Translations under genes and position numbers: made by a program | In this document: piece by piece, positions 34,873 to 47,448 of the stretch | Position numbering within the stretch: position 1 is the first letter of the stretch | Layout of the letters: each line of letters opens with the position of its first letter | From: Pyxicephalus adspersus | Lineage: Eukaryota > Chordata > Amphibia > Anura > Pyxicephalidae | Assembly (NCBI RefSeq): GCF_032062135.1 | Contig: NC_092859.1 | Location: 33,478,853 to 33,542,852 of the forward strand | Direction of reading: 5' to 3' | Length of the DNA: 64,000 bases | Notes under the pieces: generated by a model | What the model saw: only the letters and a program-made list of their open reading frames with translations | What the model was told of the DNA's origin: nothing | Databases searched by the model: none

Positions 34873-37800
34873 TTTTGCTACGTTTGTCCCATTGCGCTAA
34901 ATTACCTTTACTTCTTATCCTATAGACAAAACAGGAAGGCATGTTCAGACTAGTGGTATTTTACTATGCCATTTACTGCTGTTGGACAGCTACTGTCAAA
35001 CAATAAATGACTGGGGAGTAGTAACATGCTGTCATTGCTAGGCTTTTCTATCCACTTGCAAGTGAATGCAGAAGCCTAGCAGAGGGGTTCTTTTTTTTCT
35101 CTCTTGTGAAAAAAACATTTCAAATTGCTTATAAATGCTTGTACAAATGTTTTTAGTCATTTGCCAAAAAACATGCAATAATGCTGTCGCCTTCTAGTGC
35201 CTGTCAAATAAAGAATAATTAATAGACCCATTAAGTCTAATGTTAACCATTTTGCAAGTGGTTTTGAGCAGGAAAACTCAAATCAGCTTTCAAAAATGCT
35301 AAAGAGAAGGGAAATATCACCATAGTGAGGGAAATCCCTTCTTGGGAGTGTCTGTGCACAAGTCACTGCTCAGTCACTGTAGTGTTAATGGGACTTTAGA
35401 TTTTTGTTAACAGAACAAGTGATTCCATTTTATCTCAGATTCAGATTTTCCCTTATTTTCTGTTCCTGTGACAGTGGTCACCAAAACAGAAAGCAAGAGT
35501 CTCCCAAGTGGAAACACAGACTACAATAATACCTGATGAGTTCTAAACCGTTCCTACTCTATTTTAAAAAAATGCTTTAGATATACTTTATGTCTCCCTT
35601 CAGATATGAGGTATATCTAAACACTCCATATAACACATGGCACTTTGTGCACAAGTCATTCAATTAAAATAGAACCCTGCTGTAGCAGACAACATAGCCA
35701 CACTGCAGCACATCACAATGCAAACCATAAGCATTATGGTGCTTATAAAAGAATCCAGAAATATTGGGCCCTTGCCAATGTGTTGGTAATAAAAACAATA
35801 ATATGGCTTCACCTATATATACGGCCAATAAAGTTTGATGATTGACAATTAGGTTTGTAAAAGTGAACTCTTCCAGAGTCTAAAGTATCTTTTTTTAAAG
35901 TAAATAAGTAAAAGAAAACCTGTACAATTCAAGAGGAATTCCCCTTTTATATTGCTGTCATCAGAATAGGTGTCCCTGATTTTCAGTCTCTGTAACGATG
36001 GTCACCAAAGCAAATTAAGAGGTTGATTCTACCTAGTAAGGACAGCAATAAAAACCTTACTGAGGGTTCTAATCCCTCTCCTTTTAGATACTTCCTGGAC
36101 TAATTGATAAAGTAGCAAAGTTGTCTTTATTATTATTTGGGTTTATCTGGGTGTTGAGTTATTAAAATACAAAATCATTTGGTAAGTTACCCCCCAGCAC
36201 CCATCCTAGTTCTGTATTGGTGAGCAACAGATTATACATTTACCATACATCTTCCTATATATGTTAGAGATTCAAGCAGTGACATTTCACTCTAGGTCTC
36301 TCTGCTCTGTACCAGAAGGCTCATCTTCGCACAGCTCTGTTCCCAATTGGCTTTTTTGTAAAGTGACCTTGTTAGATATCCAGTGAAGTTATTCAACCGA
36401 CCAGATGGACATGCACGGCATGCAATGGATCTTGTAGTGATGTACAAGCCACATGGGAAAACCACAGCATACAGTGAGAAAGCAGGTATGCAGACACTCG
36501 TTATTGTGAAATTTTATGCAGCGGCTGGTAAGCACCAAATAGGCTTTCCCTTTTTTTTACAGGTATGTAATGCCTTACCATATACTCACAGAGTCACCTT
36601 TAGAGTTAAATATCTGTATCCCAAAATTATTCTCAAATGCTCCATTTTTATAACCTGAAGACACCAAACAATTCTCACTATCACTGACCACTGTGACTGA
36701 CAATAAAGATAGTCTGTATTTTTACAGGAATTAGCAGGTCATCGCTGCCCCTAAAAATACCACATACTGCTAAGCATATTCCTAGTAATTCCTCCCCATA
36801 TAAAATTGCACCTCCATTGATTACTTATTTTGCAGCACAGCTGCATTACAGTATGATAAATGGAGGCTTCAACTGGGCTTTCAGTTATTGCATTGGTTAT
36901 TTAGTAAAATAGAAACTGCCTTTTAATTATGTGTATGTATTTCTGGGACAGAAAGTGGGGAATCTATCTGATGGGGCACATACTGGCAGAGGTTTTAACC
37001 ATTTTACTATATGCAACATATTAAAAATAAAAAAGGTTAGGCATTGCAAACACGTTAAATTTCCATTACACTTTATGGAGAGGACAACAATGTCAACAAA
37101 TATTGCAATTGGGCATTCAAGAGGTGAGATCCCACCACTGGTGCCCTTTAGAATTTTTAGAAATCAGTATGTAAAAAAAAAAACAAGGCAAGAAACATGC
37201 AAACCTAAAATATTTGTTCTAGGTGTACCCCATATGGGATTTAGTAAATATAAACCCTAAAATAAAAGATATAAAGTTTTATAAGGCGCTGTGTATCATA
37301 AAAATTGTAAGTAGAAAAAAAACACTTTTCATCTTTACATTTGCTTTGATGAATCTCAGCACTGCTGATCCCTCGGCCTTTATGCAGCCACTTCCTGCCT
37401 ACATGCACTTTAATAATGGTTGCATAGTATTTCTCAGAGTAGCTTTCCCGATGGTGACAACAATGGACCACGCTTGCCTAATATCTGTTGATAGAGCCGT
37501 TTGTAGCCTGCATCAGACGCCGGTGTGACAATGCCAGAGTGCAAATGCGAGACAAAACCATAGCCATCATTAGCCTGTTACAAGAATTACCTGAACAAGG
37601 ACCTTTATGCCAGCATTGGAAAATATTATTTTAATGAAAGCTGCAGAATGGAAAATATTGAAGTTAAATTGGTTGATACTTGCCTTGAGGGCAAGGTCAC
37701 ACAAGATCGTTTTATGCTGGTGATCCTAAAATGAAAATAACAGCATGAAAATTCTTCACTGAAGCAGATGATAGAACAAAATAGGATATGCAGATGACTG

Positions 37801-39050
37801 AGCTGAACAGGGCATATTTTACTGCTGTCAGGCTTGTAGTGTTATTTAGGAGAAGGTCATTTTTTATGACCAATTGATGGCCATTGATAAATCCTGTGTG
37901 ACCCTGGTGCCTTGGTGCTATGCAATGTCAGCTAGTACAAAACATCACAACTCTTACTTGACTATTGGATAACCTGCGCACTATCTAGAATCCAAGCAAT
38001 GACTCAATGAGACAATGATACAGCAATCAAATAACAAAAGCTTATAGACAGCCAATAATGAAAAATAATATATTTTAGTGCATGTATGGCTACTATAACA
38101 TTCATGCAACATAATCCACTGAGAGCACAGTATGATTTCATTTCCAGCCTGATGACCCCTGGCCCATTGATAAAAGTTCATGTTAATCACTGATTTAGTT
38201 TATCATCCGGTATCCAAATGTCTTGTCAATGCAAAAATAATAAAACCAAAAAAAGTAAAGAATATACACAACCCACAATTCCGACCTTACACATGAAGGC
38301 ACTTACAGATAAGGAATATATTTGGTTAAATTAAAAAAAAAAAAAAAACAGGATTAACCCTTTTTCCAAGATATTGGTTTAGCAGGAATCCCTAGCAGCC
38401 AAAGGGTTAAAAAAAAAAAACCCTGCCACACATGGCAATGATGTAAACAAATTAAGATATAGTGCAAAAACTGCAGATGTTTATACACAGAGGTGACAAA
38501 ATAAGGACCAGTTGCTCAGTCAGAATCGGGAATCTTGTGCTTTCCATCTGTGTTGGATTTGTTACAATAACATTAGATCTTTATGTTTTGGGGATACCCT
38601 TGTTTGTGCAAATAAATAGGGGGAAATGGCAGATCAAAAGAAGGTAAAATCCAGAAATAAAAAAAATAAAATAGGAAATGCTTTCCTAACTTTTGGACAT
38701 TGCTCCACAACACAGCTGGTCTTCTGCAGCCCTTGTGTCTCCTCTAAGTCCCCAAAGAACACTGTGTTATTGAGTTCTTGTCATTGAATGGCACTGTTGC
38801 AAAAATCTATCCGTAGCAGCTTATGCCATGTTAATAATGTGCCAGTGTGTGTGATTCCTACAGGATGGCATCTCCCAGCTACTGCGTGGTGAAATAATCC
38901 TTGGGAAATACTAATACAAACACATTGTAAGATAAAAGCCACTTACAGACCACGCAATGGGGGCAAATGCTTGGAGGTAATTGTTTGCACTAGGTGGGAA
39001 AGTCACCTTCACTATGTGCAGAGCCACAGATGATGTACCGACTTTTTCTT
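34873..39050. other. Non-coding stretch downstream of KCNA6
   Basis: Contains the family E repeat at 35290-36090. The frame 36383-36658 has no domain. At 38334-38422 a poly(A) run and two TTAACCC/GGGTTAA-type inverse motifs occur. The distal part may be extended KCNA6 3' UTR. Confidence 0.45.
35290..36090. repeat. Probable dispersed repeat, family E (two adjacent parts)
   Basis: Motifs such as AGTGGTCACCAAAACAGAAA and GATGGTCACCAAAGCAAATT, CAAGTGGAAACACAGAC, GGACAGCAATAAAAACC and GGTTCTAATCCCTCTCC recur in related form here, at 54290-54520 (CCCCAATGGGGACACAGACA) and at 49990-50165. Alignment by eye is loose and the class is unknown. Confidence 0.35.
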
Positions 39051-39056
39051 TTTATT
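39051..39056 (-). terminator. Candidate poly(A) signal of KCNA6
   Basis: The plus strand reads TTTATT, so the transcribed strand carries AATAAA about 205 nt after the KCNA6 stop codon. It is the first canonical hexamer I noticed downstream. Kv1 genes often use much longer 3' UTRs, so it may be only a proximal site or unused. Confidence 0.35.
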
Positions 39057-39261
39057 ACAACCCAGTGATCTTCATGGTTGGTTAAACACTAGCAATATAG
39101 TAAATCTAGGACAACCTTACAGCTAGGATTTTCATTCTCTACTGTATATGTTTAACTATTCACAGTGCATTGATGACCCTCTTTTACATGGCCAGCACTA
39201 TTAATGAGGTTGTTAACACCTTTTGGCTTTGATGGACAGTTTGAGGAACTTACCAATGAGG

Positions 39262-40704
39262 TCATACCTCAGTTAACTTTTTTTGTTCACCATAGTGTTG
39301 GTTGGTGGTAAAGTGAGAAAATCTGGGATCCTCTAGGTCTTCTGATTCCATGTATTCTGATTTGTTAAAAGACTGTTTACTTTCATTCCTTTTTAGTTCT
39401 CCAAAAGAAGAGGGCTGCTGTCCACAGGTGACATGTGTGTACTGGGATTGCTCTTCATGGTCGGTCTCCCTGTGGTAGAAGTAGTTAAAGTTGGAGACAA
39501 TGACAGGGACTGGAAGAGCTATGGTTAGCACACCAGCTATGGCACACAGAGAGCCCACTATCTTGCCACCAATGGTCATTGGATACATGTCACCATAACC
39601 CACTGTGGTCATGGAGACTACAGCCCACCAGAAGGCATCTGGGATGCTGGTGAAGAGAGAATCTGGGTCATCAGTCTCTGCAAAATAGACCGCACTAGAG
39701 AACAAAATGACTCCAATGAAGAGGAAGAATATGAGAAGACCCAGTTCCCTCATACTGGCCTGCAAGGTTTTGCCCAAGATTTGGAGCCCTTTGGAATGCC
39801 TGGAGAGCTTGAAGATCCTGAAAACCCTTACCAGGCGGATTACCCTCAATATGGCCAAAGACATGGCTTGTTGCCCATTGCTACCTTGCTGTTCTGCCAG
39901 CTCTGTGCCCAAGGTAATAAAATAAGGGATAATGGCTACAATATCAATGACATTCATCATGTTCTTGAAGAAAGCAGGTTTGCTCGGACAGGCAAAGAAT
40001 CTGACCAATAGCTCAAAGGAAAACCAAATGATGCAAAGGGTCTCAATGAGGAAGAAAGGGTCGGTGAAGGGACTGTCTTTTGCTGACTGGGTTCCATTGA
40101 TCATCAGGTGCTCACCTGAGGGTTTCTCTTCCCTGAACTCAGGAAGAGTCTCTAAGCAGAATATAACTATAGAGATCAGGATGATTAGTACAGAGACAAT
40201 AGCAATGCCTCTGGCAGGTCCTGAACTTTCTGGATACTCAAAAAGCAGCCAGACCTGCCTCTGAAAGTCATTTTCAGGCAAAGGTTTCTCTTCTTCCTTA
40301 ATGAACCCTTCATCATCCCGAAAGATCTCAATGACCTCCTCTCCCAGTTCGTAGAACTTGATCTCTTCCAGGAAAATGTCCACAGGGACGTTGACAGGTC
40401 TGCGGAGCCGGCCCCCAGACTGGTAATAATATAATATGGCGTCAAAGCATGGGCGGTTACGATCGAAGAAATATTCATTTCGCAGGGGGTCGAAGAATCT
40501 CATCCTCTTCCTTGGGTCCCCAAGCAGGGTCTGGGGGAACTGAGCAAGAGTCCTGAGCTGGGTCTCAAAACGCAGCCCTGATATATTGATGACCACCCTC
40601 TCGCAGCAGTCCTGAGTGGCCCTTTCGGGGTCATAGCCCTCTTGCCCCAGGGCGCTGAGAGACACCAAGGTCTCATCTACATTTTCTCCTGAGACCACAG
40701 TCAT
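39262..40704 (-). CDS. KCNA6: Voltage-gated K+ channel Kv1.6 (Shaker family), single coding exon
   Basis: Pore-forming alpha subunit of a tetrameric delayed-rectifier K+ channel of the plasma membrane; Kv1 subunits co-assemble through their T1 domains. Visible in the 480 residues: T1 about 36-130 ([29 protein letters not shown]); S1 about 166-186; N-glycosylation sequon NGT at 203; S2 217-238; S3 250-268; S4 with R287, R290, R293, R296, K299, R302; S5 321-341; filter TVGYGD 367-372; S6 with PVP 398-400; C-terminal TEV, a class I PDZ ligand. The subtype call rests on Kv1.6-like stretches: [36 protein letters not shown] and the KKLTEV-type end. Human Kv1.6 is about 529 residues; this one is shorter mainly in the S1-S2 loop. 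Start: the frame stays open to a GTG at 40750-40752, but the first in-frame ATG is 40702-40704 (G at -3), an in-frame stop lies at 40762-40764, and [11 protein letters not shown] resembles other Kv1 N termini. Family certain; the Kv1.6 subtype is very likely. Confidence 0.9.
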   Translation of the reverse strand: MTVVSGENVDETLVSLSALGQEGYDPERATQDCCERVVINISGLRFETQLRTLAQFPQTLLGDPRKRMRFFDPLRNEYFFDRNRPCFDAILYYYQSGGRLRRPVNVPVDIFLEEIKFYELGEEVIEIFRDDEGFIKEEEKPLPENDFQRQVWLLFEYPESSGPARGIAIVSVLIILISIVIFCLETLPEFREEKPSGEHLMINGTQSAKDSPFTDPFFLIETLCIIWFSFELLVRFFACPSKPAFFKNMMNVIDIVAIIPYFITLGTELAEQQGSNGQQAMSLAILRVIRLVRVFRIFKLSRHSKGLQILGKTLQASMRELGLLIFFLFIGVILFSSAVYFAETDDPDSLFTSIPDAFWWAVVSMTTVGYGDMYPMTIGGKIVGSLCAIAGVLTIALPVPVIVSNFNYFYHRETDHEEQSQYTHVTCGQQPSSFGELKRNESKQSFNKSEYMESEDLEDPRFSHFTTNQHYGEQKKLTEV

Positions 40705-41330
40705 GTCTCCAGTTTTGGGTAATGGAGTCCTCACCCCCTTTTGGACCCCCACCTCTGCCTTTTATCAAGGTGTTCACACCCTTAGCCACTGGGCACCCAC
40801 CTCAGCTCCTGGATTGTTGAAGATGAGCTGTGGCACTCCAGTAATCAGATGTGTCCTGAGTTCTTCTTTGGGTCTAGGCACCTCTGTTCAGATGATTGGC
40901 AGCTCCTCTGCTGCTGCTGTGCATCCTTCTTAGCTTTGTGCAATCCAGGGATGGTAAACCCAGCACATCTGGCTCGGCTGGCCATTGCTGCGCTGGCAGT
41001 TACCCTGTTGCTGCCATTCTATCCTCGGCTGCACTCGGATCTCTTCCTCATTGATGGCTTACACACAATGTCATTGCAATCTGTTGATTGTCAGTCTGTG
41101 TGCTGGAGTCACTGTGCGCTTCCAGCTTGCTGGCTGTCACTGAGCTCGGAGCAGATCCAGTCCCCCCCCCAGGAGCACTCTGACGTCCAGGCACCCAATA
41201 ACACAGGGGGTGTGTCACTGCACAAGCAGCCACCTCTGATTGAGCTGCCTGCCAAACCTCCCTTCCCATGTCTGTCCCACCTCCCTGCATGGATCTCTGC
41301 CTTTTCTTTTACAATTCACTGAGGATGTGC
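40705..41330 (-). promoter_or_regulatory. KCNA6 5' flank / probable 5' UTR and proximal promoter
   Basis: This stretch just upstream of the channel ATG is richer in G+C and has more CpG than the AT-rich surroundings, with C-runs near 41161. No clear TATA box is seen. On the minus strand a pyrimidine-rich tract ending in AG near 40830 could be a splice acceptor for an upstream non-coding exon, as many Kv1 genes have, but this is only a guess. The longest plus-strand frame here (40849-41322) has no recognisable domain and looks incidental. Confidence 0.4.
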
Positions 41331-44300
41331 TCAATGTCTACATGCCAGGCACAGGGAACCTAATAGGGGCAGGCTGGCATTCATAAACAATAAAAGATTC
41401 TTCAGCTGCTGCAGAAACTCATGGATAATAAAACTTCTGCAAGCCATATACAATATTAATCTTCCTGCCTTTATTGAAATAGAACTGTAAATGAAGAGTT
41501 TATTTTAGAACAGTAGAATGGCAATTTGTGGCAATGCAATTATGGCACCAAAATTGCCTGCAATTTATCACTAGCAATTAGTGGTCGATCGCTATATAGA
41601 GAACAATGGAGTGCAGCATGTTATGACTAATCACTAATTATCACACAGCACTCCCGACATGTGTGATCGATTATTACTCCATGTAGCTATATGTGTGGCA
41701 ATGGTTGGAATTTAATCGCAGAAAATTATAGTAGAGCTATCGCATTGCCAGTGCCAACCTGTGTGTGCCCATTCTTATTCTGGCTACACACAGGGACGAT
41801 TCGATTGGTACAGTAACAATCAACTGAGCGGATTAAGGTAACCCATTACTAAAGTTAAAGCCTACAGTTCAATACACATCCACAGTTAGATGTATTTGCG
41901 ATCAAAATTTTTTTTTGGAGAGGGGATTAGTGATCAAAATTTAATTAGGCGAGGCTCTACTTTTCAACAATTGGTTAACCATTGTATAGAAATAAAAACT
42001 TTTTGGGGTCCATTTGTAAAGCAGTAAATCTCATATTCATTAAAACATTCTCTGGTGCACAATCAATTACTGACAATAACACATGGACCTGGAAGTTCTT
42101 GTGGGAGCTTATTTCAATAAAATGCGTCCAAAATCGTGTGAATAATTTTTTTTTTTAATAAAAATTAATACAAATATTGGATACAGTTTTACATAAGGAA
42201 GACAAGCCTTGAAACACACAACTGAACTCAGGAACCTGGCGGAACTAAATTTGCAGTTACAAAATGTCAGCAGATGGTGGTTAGAACACAAGCTAACTGT
42301 CCGATGACCTTGATGGCATGACCAAACTAAGAAACAATAGGATAGCATGTGACACTTAGGTGGGGTATACATAGGCAGATATTTTTCTAGGATCATTTTA
42401 CGAAGCAATAAAATGATCACAGCTGAGCAAAGTAGGAAATTGTTGGTTACCATTAGATCATTACCAACCAATTTATTACTGTTTGATTTGTTATAAAGTG
42501 ATGAGATATGTTGGTAAATCTTACTTGAAAGTACACGTGTTAGGTTATATTCAAAGGTTGTTGCACATGACCAATCACTTTCTGACTTTTTTGAAAAAAA
42601 GTGATCAATTCTGAGCGACAAAATGTTGCACCTCCTGTATGTGCAGTGTTTTGGGTCATCCAACCAATCAATTTTGGATCAGGTGGTTGAGTTTAAAACT
42701 GGCAGCAGATTTGCTCCTTTGTACCCATCTACAGAGGGTCCCACTTATTCTGATATTTGTAGTCCCTTGACTGGTAAAAAATTGAAACACAAGATCTACT
42801 TTCAAAAACAGTCTGTAAATACTTCCCTTACCTGCTGCTTACCCTAATGAACCCTGCTTCATCGATGAAAACCTTTCAATAATGTATCATTAAAACCTCT
42901 TCCAGGAGGTTTATATTTGGATCAGTTTATATTCAAGTATCTATCTTATAACAAGGGTAAACTCTTTTTACTAGACAGGGGAGCCTAAAATGGGCAACAA
43001 TGTGGCAGGACAATAATCTGCACTTTGTTGCTGTAGGTCTTAGTGGTTCATACCACTCACCTCATATCACACTGCTGGTTGATTTATTCAATGGGCAGTG
43101 GACAATGTATTCTGCGATAACAAGAATAGACTATATTAGAATCCAATAGATCTAAGAAAGTAAATCTTGGTGACTGCTGCACAGAAGCTCAGTCAGGATA
43201 AAACTACAGAGGTTATTAGAACCTGCTTAAGATTCAAGGGACCCCAGCTTTATCTTATAATTCATTGGGAGCCAATTTTATATCATCAGCACACAAGTTT
43301 ACAGGCAACCGCCTCTGGCATCACCTAGGGCAGCACACTTAGCCTGTTTCTCCCTTAGTGCTGAAATCCTTATAAAGAAACAAGAAAGCATTCTGATTTC
43401 TGTGTTGATGTTAAAGAGTTACCCTCACGTCTTCTAGAAAAAATATCAACAGGAAGTGAAGGTAAATCTTTCCAATGGAGATCCAATTACTACCGTAGTA
43501 AAAACCTGGCAAGTTCTATACCTTCCCTATTTTATCCACAGCTAACAATAATACATTTGTAATTGAAGCTTTAATGTGTTTACATTTTTTTAAAACTATA
43601 TAATGCAATAGCAAAGCATTTAACTTCCTGCCAAGCTTTCTTCTGTGCCTGTTAACATTGGTCAGATTCACCCTGGTTCAGTGATAACATTTTGGATGTT
43701 TCAATGTTATAACAAATAGAAGGAACCTAAAATAAAAAAAAAATAAAAAAATAAAAAACTTTCCAACAGTATTTAGAATTCATATAAAAGTAAAGGAAAT
43801 ATTTTAGCAACCATGCTAAGGCTAATAGTATTAGATGGATTCCACTAATGTTGTTGCTATTGAAGCATCAGTTTACATAGACATTTCTTTACAAGACCTA
43901 GAACTGTACTGTCCTTAATAGGATATTCATGCTGTAATAATTGTTTTCTGTTCACATAATTGTTAGTCATGATGAGAACAACTTTGCATTGCTTGTATTC
44001 TGAGACTAATGATGAATTACCCTGAGTGTGGCAGTTGAACTCTGTCTGGTGACATTGAAGGCTCAATGCTAAACCCTCGTCCTCTGGGATAACTACAGTC
44101 AGGTCACAAGTGTGAACACGCGTGTTCCTTCAAAGCATTTTCCTTCTGCCTGGTACAATGTCCTTGTTACTGCTCCACAGATGATCCGGAGAATGATCTG
44201 ATATTTATAAAACCACAAAATCAATGTATAAAACTAGCAATGGAAATGGATTCAGCATTCTTTAACAGACAAGGATTTTTTAAATGTACACAGAACAGTT

Positions 44301-46894
44301 ACAAGTTTGTTGTGTTTTAATATGTTTTTTTTTGTTTTTAAAGTATATGAAAACCCAATCACCTAAATCTCAGATATGCTTTAACAATTTGTGATTGGGC
44401 CAGGAAACAAGTGAGTAATGGACTCATCTCTCTGTCATTCTGTGTACTCATATCGGCATAGCACATGAATTGATTGGTCCTTTATTATGATTCTACCTTT
44501 CTTACCCCAACTATGCTGAAAGGGACTGCATGTGGCCAATACCAGACAGGGCTGCATTCATATTATTACCTTTTTTTTAAATATCTGCTTATAGCTCAGC
44601 TTTAAAGGTGGCTGTAGTAACTACAATGCAAACAATAATATAGTTTACAAAGTTAGTTATTTAAACCACTTGTCTTAAAATATTCATACTGTGTGTTTTA
44701 CTTCCACTCCCTTCTTGTCAAAGTAAACAAGTGACAAGAATTTTCCCCAGGGGACATAAATAGTCTTAAAATGATGACCTGTTCTAACCATTTCCAAATT
44801 TCCTTTTTTTTAGTTTACATACAAATTGAGGTAATAAGGACTGTAAAGTGGAAAGGTAATTTGACCATGCTGGGCAGAGCAATAGGTTCACCAGCTTCAC
44901 AAATGTCCCCTGGCTCCCATACCATTCCATTCCGCTGCAGGGAGCTAAGGGAGGAAGCTCTGTGTAGGCTCCAGGTCATATGTTGGTGGTTTCCATGGAC
45001 TTGAGGACTCCTACTACCAAATACCCATGGCACCACTATACCATAGGAGGAAGGTGTGTAAATCACATTATGCCCCATGACTGAAGCCACCAGGAGATTT
45101 CTCTATTACCAGCAGCCAAAGCAAAGGCAAGATTAGGATCAGTTGCTAGTGGGTCACAAATAAAATCACCCTGTCCCTATACAAAAGTAACTGAAGCAAG
45201 GCATACCTGTAAAAGAATAAGGCAAATATTCCCCTTTCCTCCTGTCCCCACTGCCAATGCCTCTGGGAAATCTTCTGCTCCAAAGGAAAATTTGCTTGAC
45301 CTCCGCATCAATACAGGAGACAGTAATGAAATGCAGGTCAGTAGGAGGAACCAGTGAAAGCTTCAGCAGATTCAGGTAACTGACTCCTGGAAAAGTTGGT
45401 TTTCCTATGGACTTTCCTATGTGATGTACTGCAGCACAGGCAGCAGTAAAGAAAACATTTACATTCTCATTTTATATGTATGCCAGTTACTTTCGTATGA
45501 CAGCGGGTAAAATAAAGAGTACCTGTTGCTTTACCTTGCATGGGCAAAGTCTAAGTTCTCTTTATGTATAGTTGTACTGATAAAAAATGAACTGGACATA
45601 AAACAGACGTAAACAAGATGTCTATTGTTGCCTCCTTAAAGTTAAAAATATTCTGAGAATTTCAACTGTGATCTTTACAAAGCAACTGTACAAATGATAC
45701 TAGATCTTCAATCCGGTAACATGATCCATGGAAAAATGTCCCTGTATAAACCCAGGATATCATCTATCAATATCCAATGGTCAATGTGACTGTCACCTCT
45801 TTAGCCTTTACCCTTTGACCTTACGGCCATCAGCTTTAAATCATTTTACTAAAGCATTTGACCAGTCGGGGATAAAAATAACTGGAATGAACCGGAAGAT
45901 TCACATTCAAGTTTGAATCTCAAAATACCCACTGGGATTTTTATGTAAGTTGTATATTTTGTATACACTCAAAAATTTGCAATAATAACATCACATGTAA
46001 CTAATATGTAACAAACACTGTTTTCCAAAACATGCATTGCCTGAAGCATCTGTTATGGAAATACACAATGTACTTTTTTTTGTTTATGTAGGCAATATTT
46101 GTGCTTTGAAATGCTTTGGTCCCTTCCTTTAACATTTGTTTGTACATGGGTGGAGTAGTACAACATGTTATCAGAAGTCACACCAGAATTTTAAGGAAAG
46201 ATCTTCCTGTAATCCGTTTATCATTCACAAATGTAGCTATGTGCCTTTTAATGCATACCCCACCCAGCCTCTATAAAAGCATTTAAAACATGTTCCAACA
46301 TTTTAAAGGTGTGTATATTTTACCTGCTCAAGGCTTTCATTTTCCAGGAATTGGCAGGGCTGGCACATCATATCAAAGATTGAGAAGTTCCTTGGGAACC
46401 GAAATCTGACAGGTTATTCATAAGGTAAATGGAGAAGTAGTAAGTTGTATATGGGGATCAGATTTTCAGTGTTAACTGAAAGATTAAATTATTTCAAATA
46501 CTCAGAGCGTTCATTGAATGGTATTAGCAGTATGATCTCTCTTTCTACATTAAACAGTTGTAGTTAACGGTACTTATGCACTGACCAGTAATGAAAGGCA
46601 CAATTAAGGTAACAAGAGATCTTTATTTTCAGTTGAATAAACTTAAGGAATATGCAAATATCATCTAAATAGTCATTGTCACGTTTATTCTTACTTAGAT
46701 TTTCATGTGCTTTACGGATTTCTTCCAGGCCTGTGCAGCAATTCAATGTGAAACTAATAAGGACCAGTCTCCATGTACAAGGTGACTTTTCTTATCTACC
46801 TCTTCTAGTTTTCTGCAGGAAACCTATAGTGGATGAGACTGCATGTAAAGCATGATGATAATGATGTCAGTATACCTTTTCAAACTCATATCTG
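41331..46894. other. Non-coding stretch upstream of KCNA6
   Basis: 41529-41748 may be a small MITE (TGGCAATGCAATTA and inverse CTGGCAATGCGATAG). The 184-codon frame at 42109-42663 lacks any domain. KCNA6 non-coding 5' exons could lie here but cannot be called by eye. Confidence 0.45.
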
Positions 46895-47065
46895 GGCAGG
46901 GGTGTAGTGGGGCAGGCACGGGTAGAAATGCCGTCACTTTGTTTAGAGCCACGGACCATGTCCCCCGTACTGATCTCAGGCTCCGAGCGGTGGGTGGGTT
47001 CTGGTATCATGATGTCATTTAGAAGGAAGTGTCTTCTCCTTTGAGTGACACCCCTGTATCTGGGT
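46895..47065 (+). repeat. Dispersed repeat, family D, copy 2
   Basis: Shorter version of the 17075-17305 repeat (AGAGCCACGGACCATGTCCC, GGTGGGTGGGTTCTGGTATC, TTTGAGTGACACCCC). It ends close to the Tc1 fragment at 47084, so the two may be one composite or nested unit. Confidence 0.55.
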
Positions 47066-47083
47066 TTCCTGCTGTGTATGCCC

Positions 47084-47448
47084 TAGAGTGGTCCAGCGAA
47101 AGACCCAGATTGAACCCTATAAAACATATCTAGAAAGACCTGAAAATGGCTGTCCACCGACGGTTCCCCATCCAACCTGACTGAGCTTGAGAGGATTTAC
47201 AAAAAAAAAGGGAAAAACACAAATCCAAGTCTAAAAAGCTTGGTGCCAAAGGATGCTTGGGATAGGTCAACTAAGTACTAAGTGAGGGGTTTGAATACTT
47301 ATGTAAATGTGATATTTCAATTATATTCTTTTTAATAATTTACAAAATTGTCTAAAAATATGTTTTTACTTTGTATGGGGTACTTAGCGTACATTAATGA
47401 GAACATTGGAAAAAGTAAAGGGGGCTAAATACTGAAGTCATTGTATAT
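47084..47448 (+). mobile_element. 3' end of a Tc1/mariner element
   Basis: The plus strand encodes RPRLNPIKHI, stop, KDLKMAVHRRF, matching the Tc1 C-terminal block PDLNPIEHLWKDLKMAVHRR. The catalytic Glu of NPIEHLW is Lys here, and a stop follows three codons after it. Downstream AATACTTATGTAAATGTGAT and AGTAAAGGGGGCTAAATACT match the non-coding tail and terminal repeat. The 5' part is absent; another repeat abuts at 46895-47065. Confidence 0.8.

Noticed and set aside
36383..36658. Possible exon with an acceptor-like tract at 36550
   Set aside because: Translation shows no known domain, and a pyrimidine tract plus AG is common by chance.
40849..41322. 157-codon plus-strand frame upstream of KCNA6
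   Set aside because: No domain or familiar motif; it overlaps the KCNA6 5' flank, where raised G+C makes chance frames longer.
42109..42663. 184-codon minus-strand frame
   Set aside because: AT-rich composition, no domain, no sign of family membership; likely chance.
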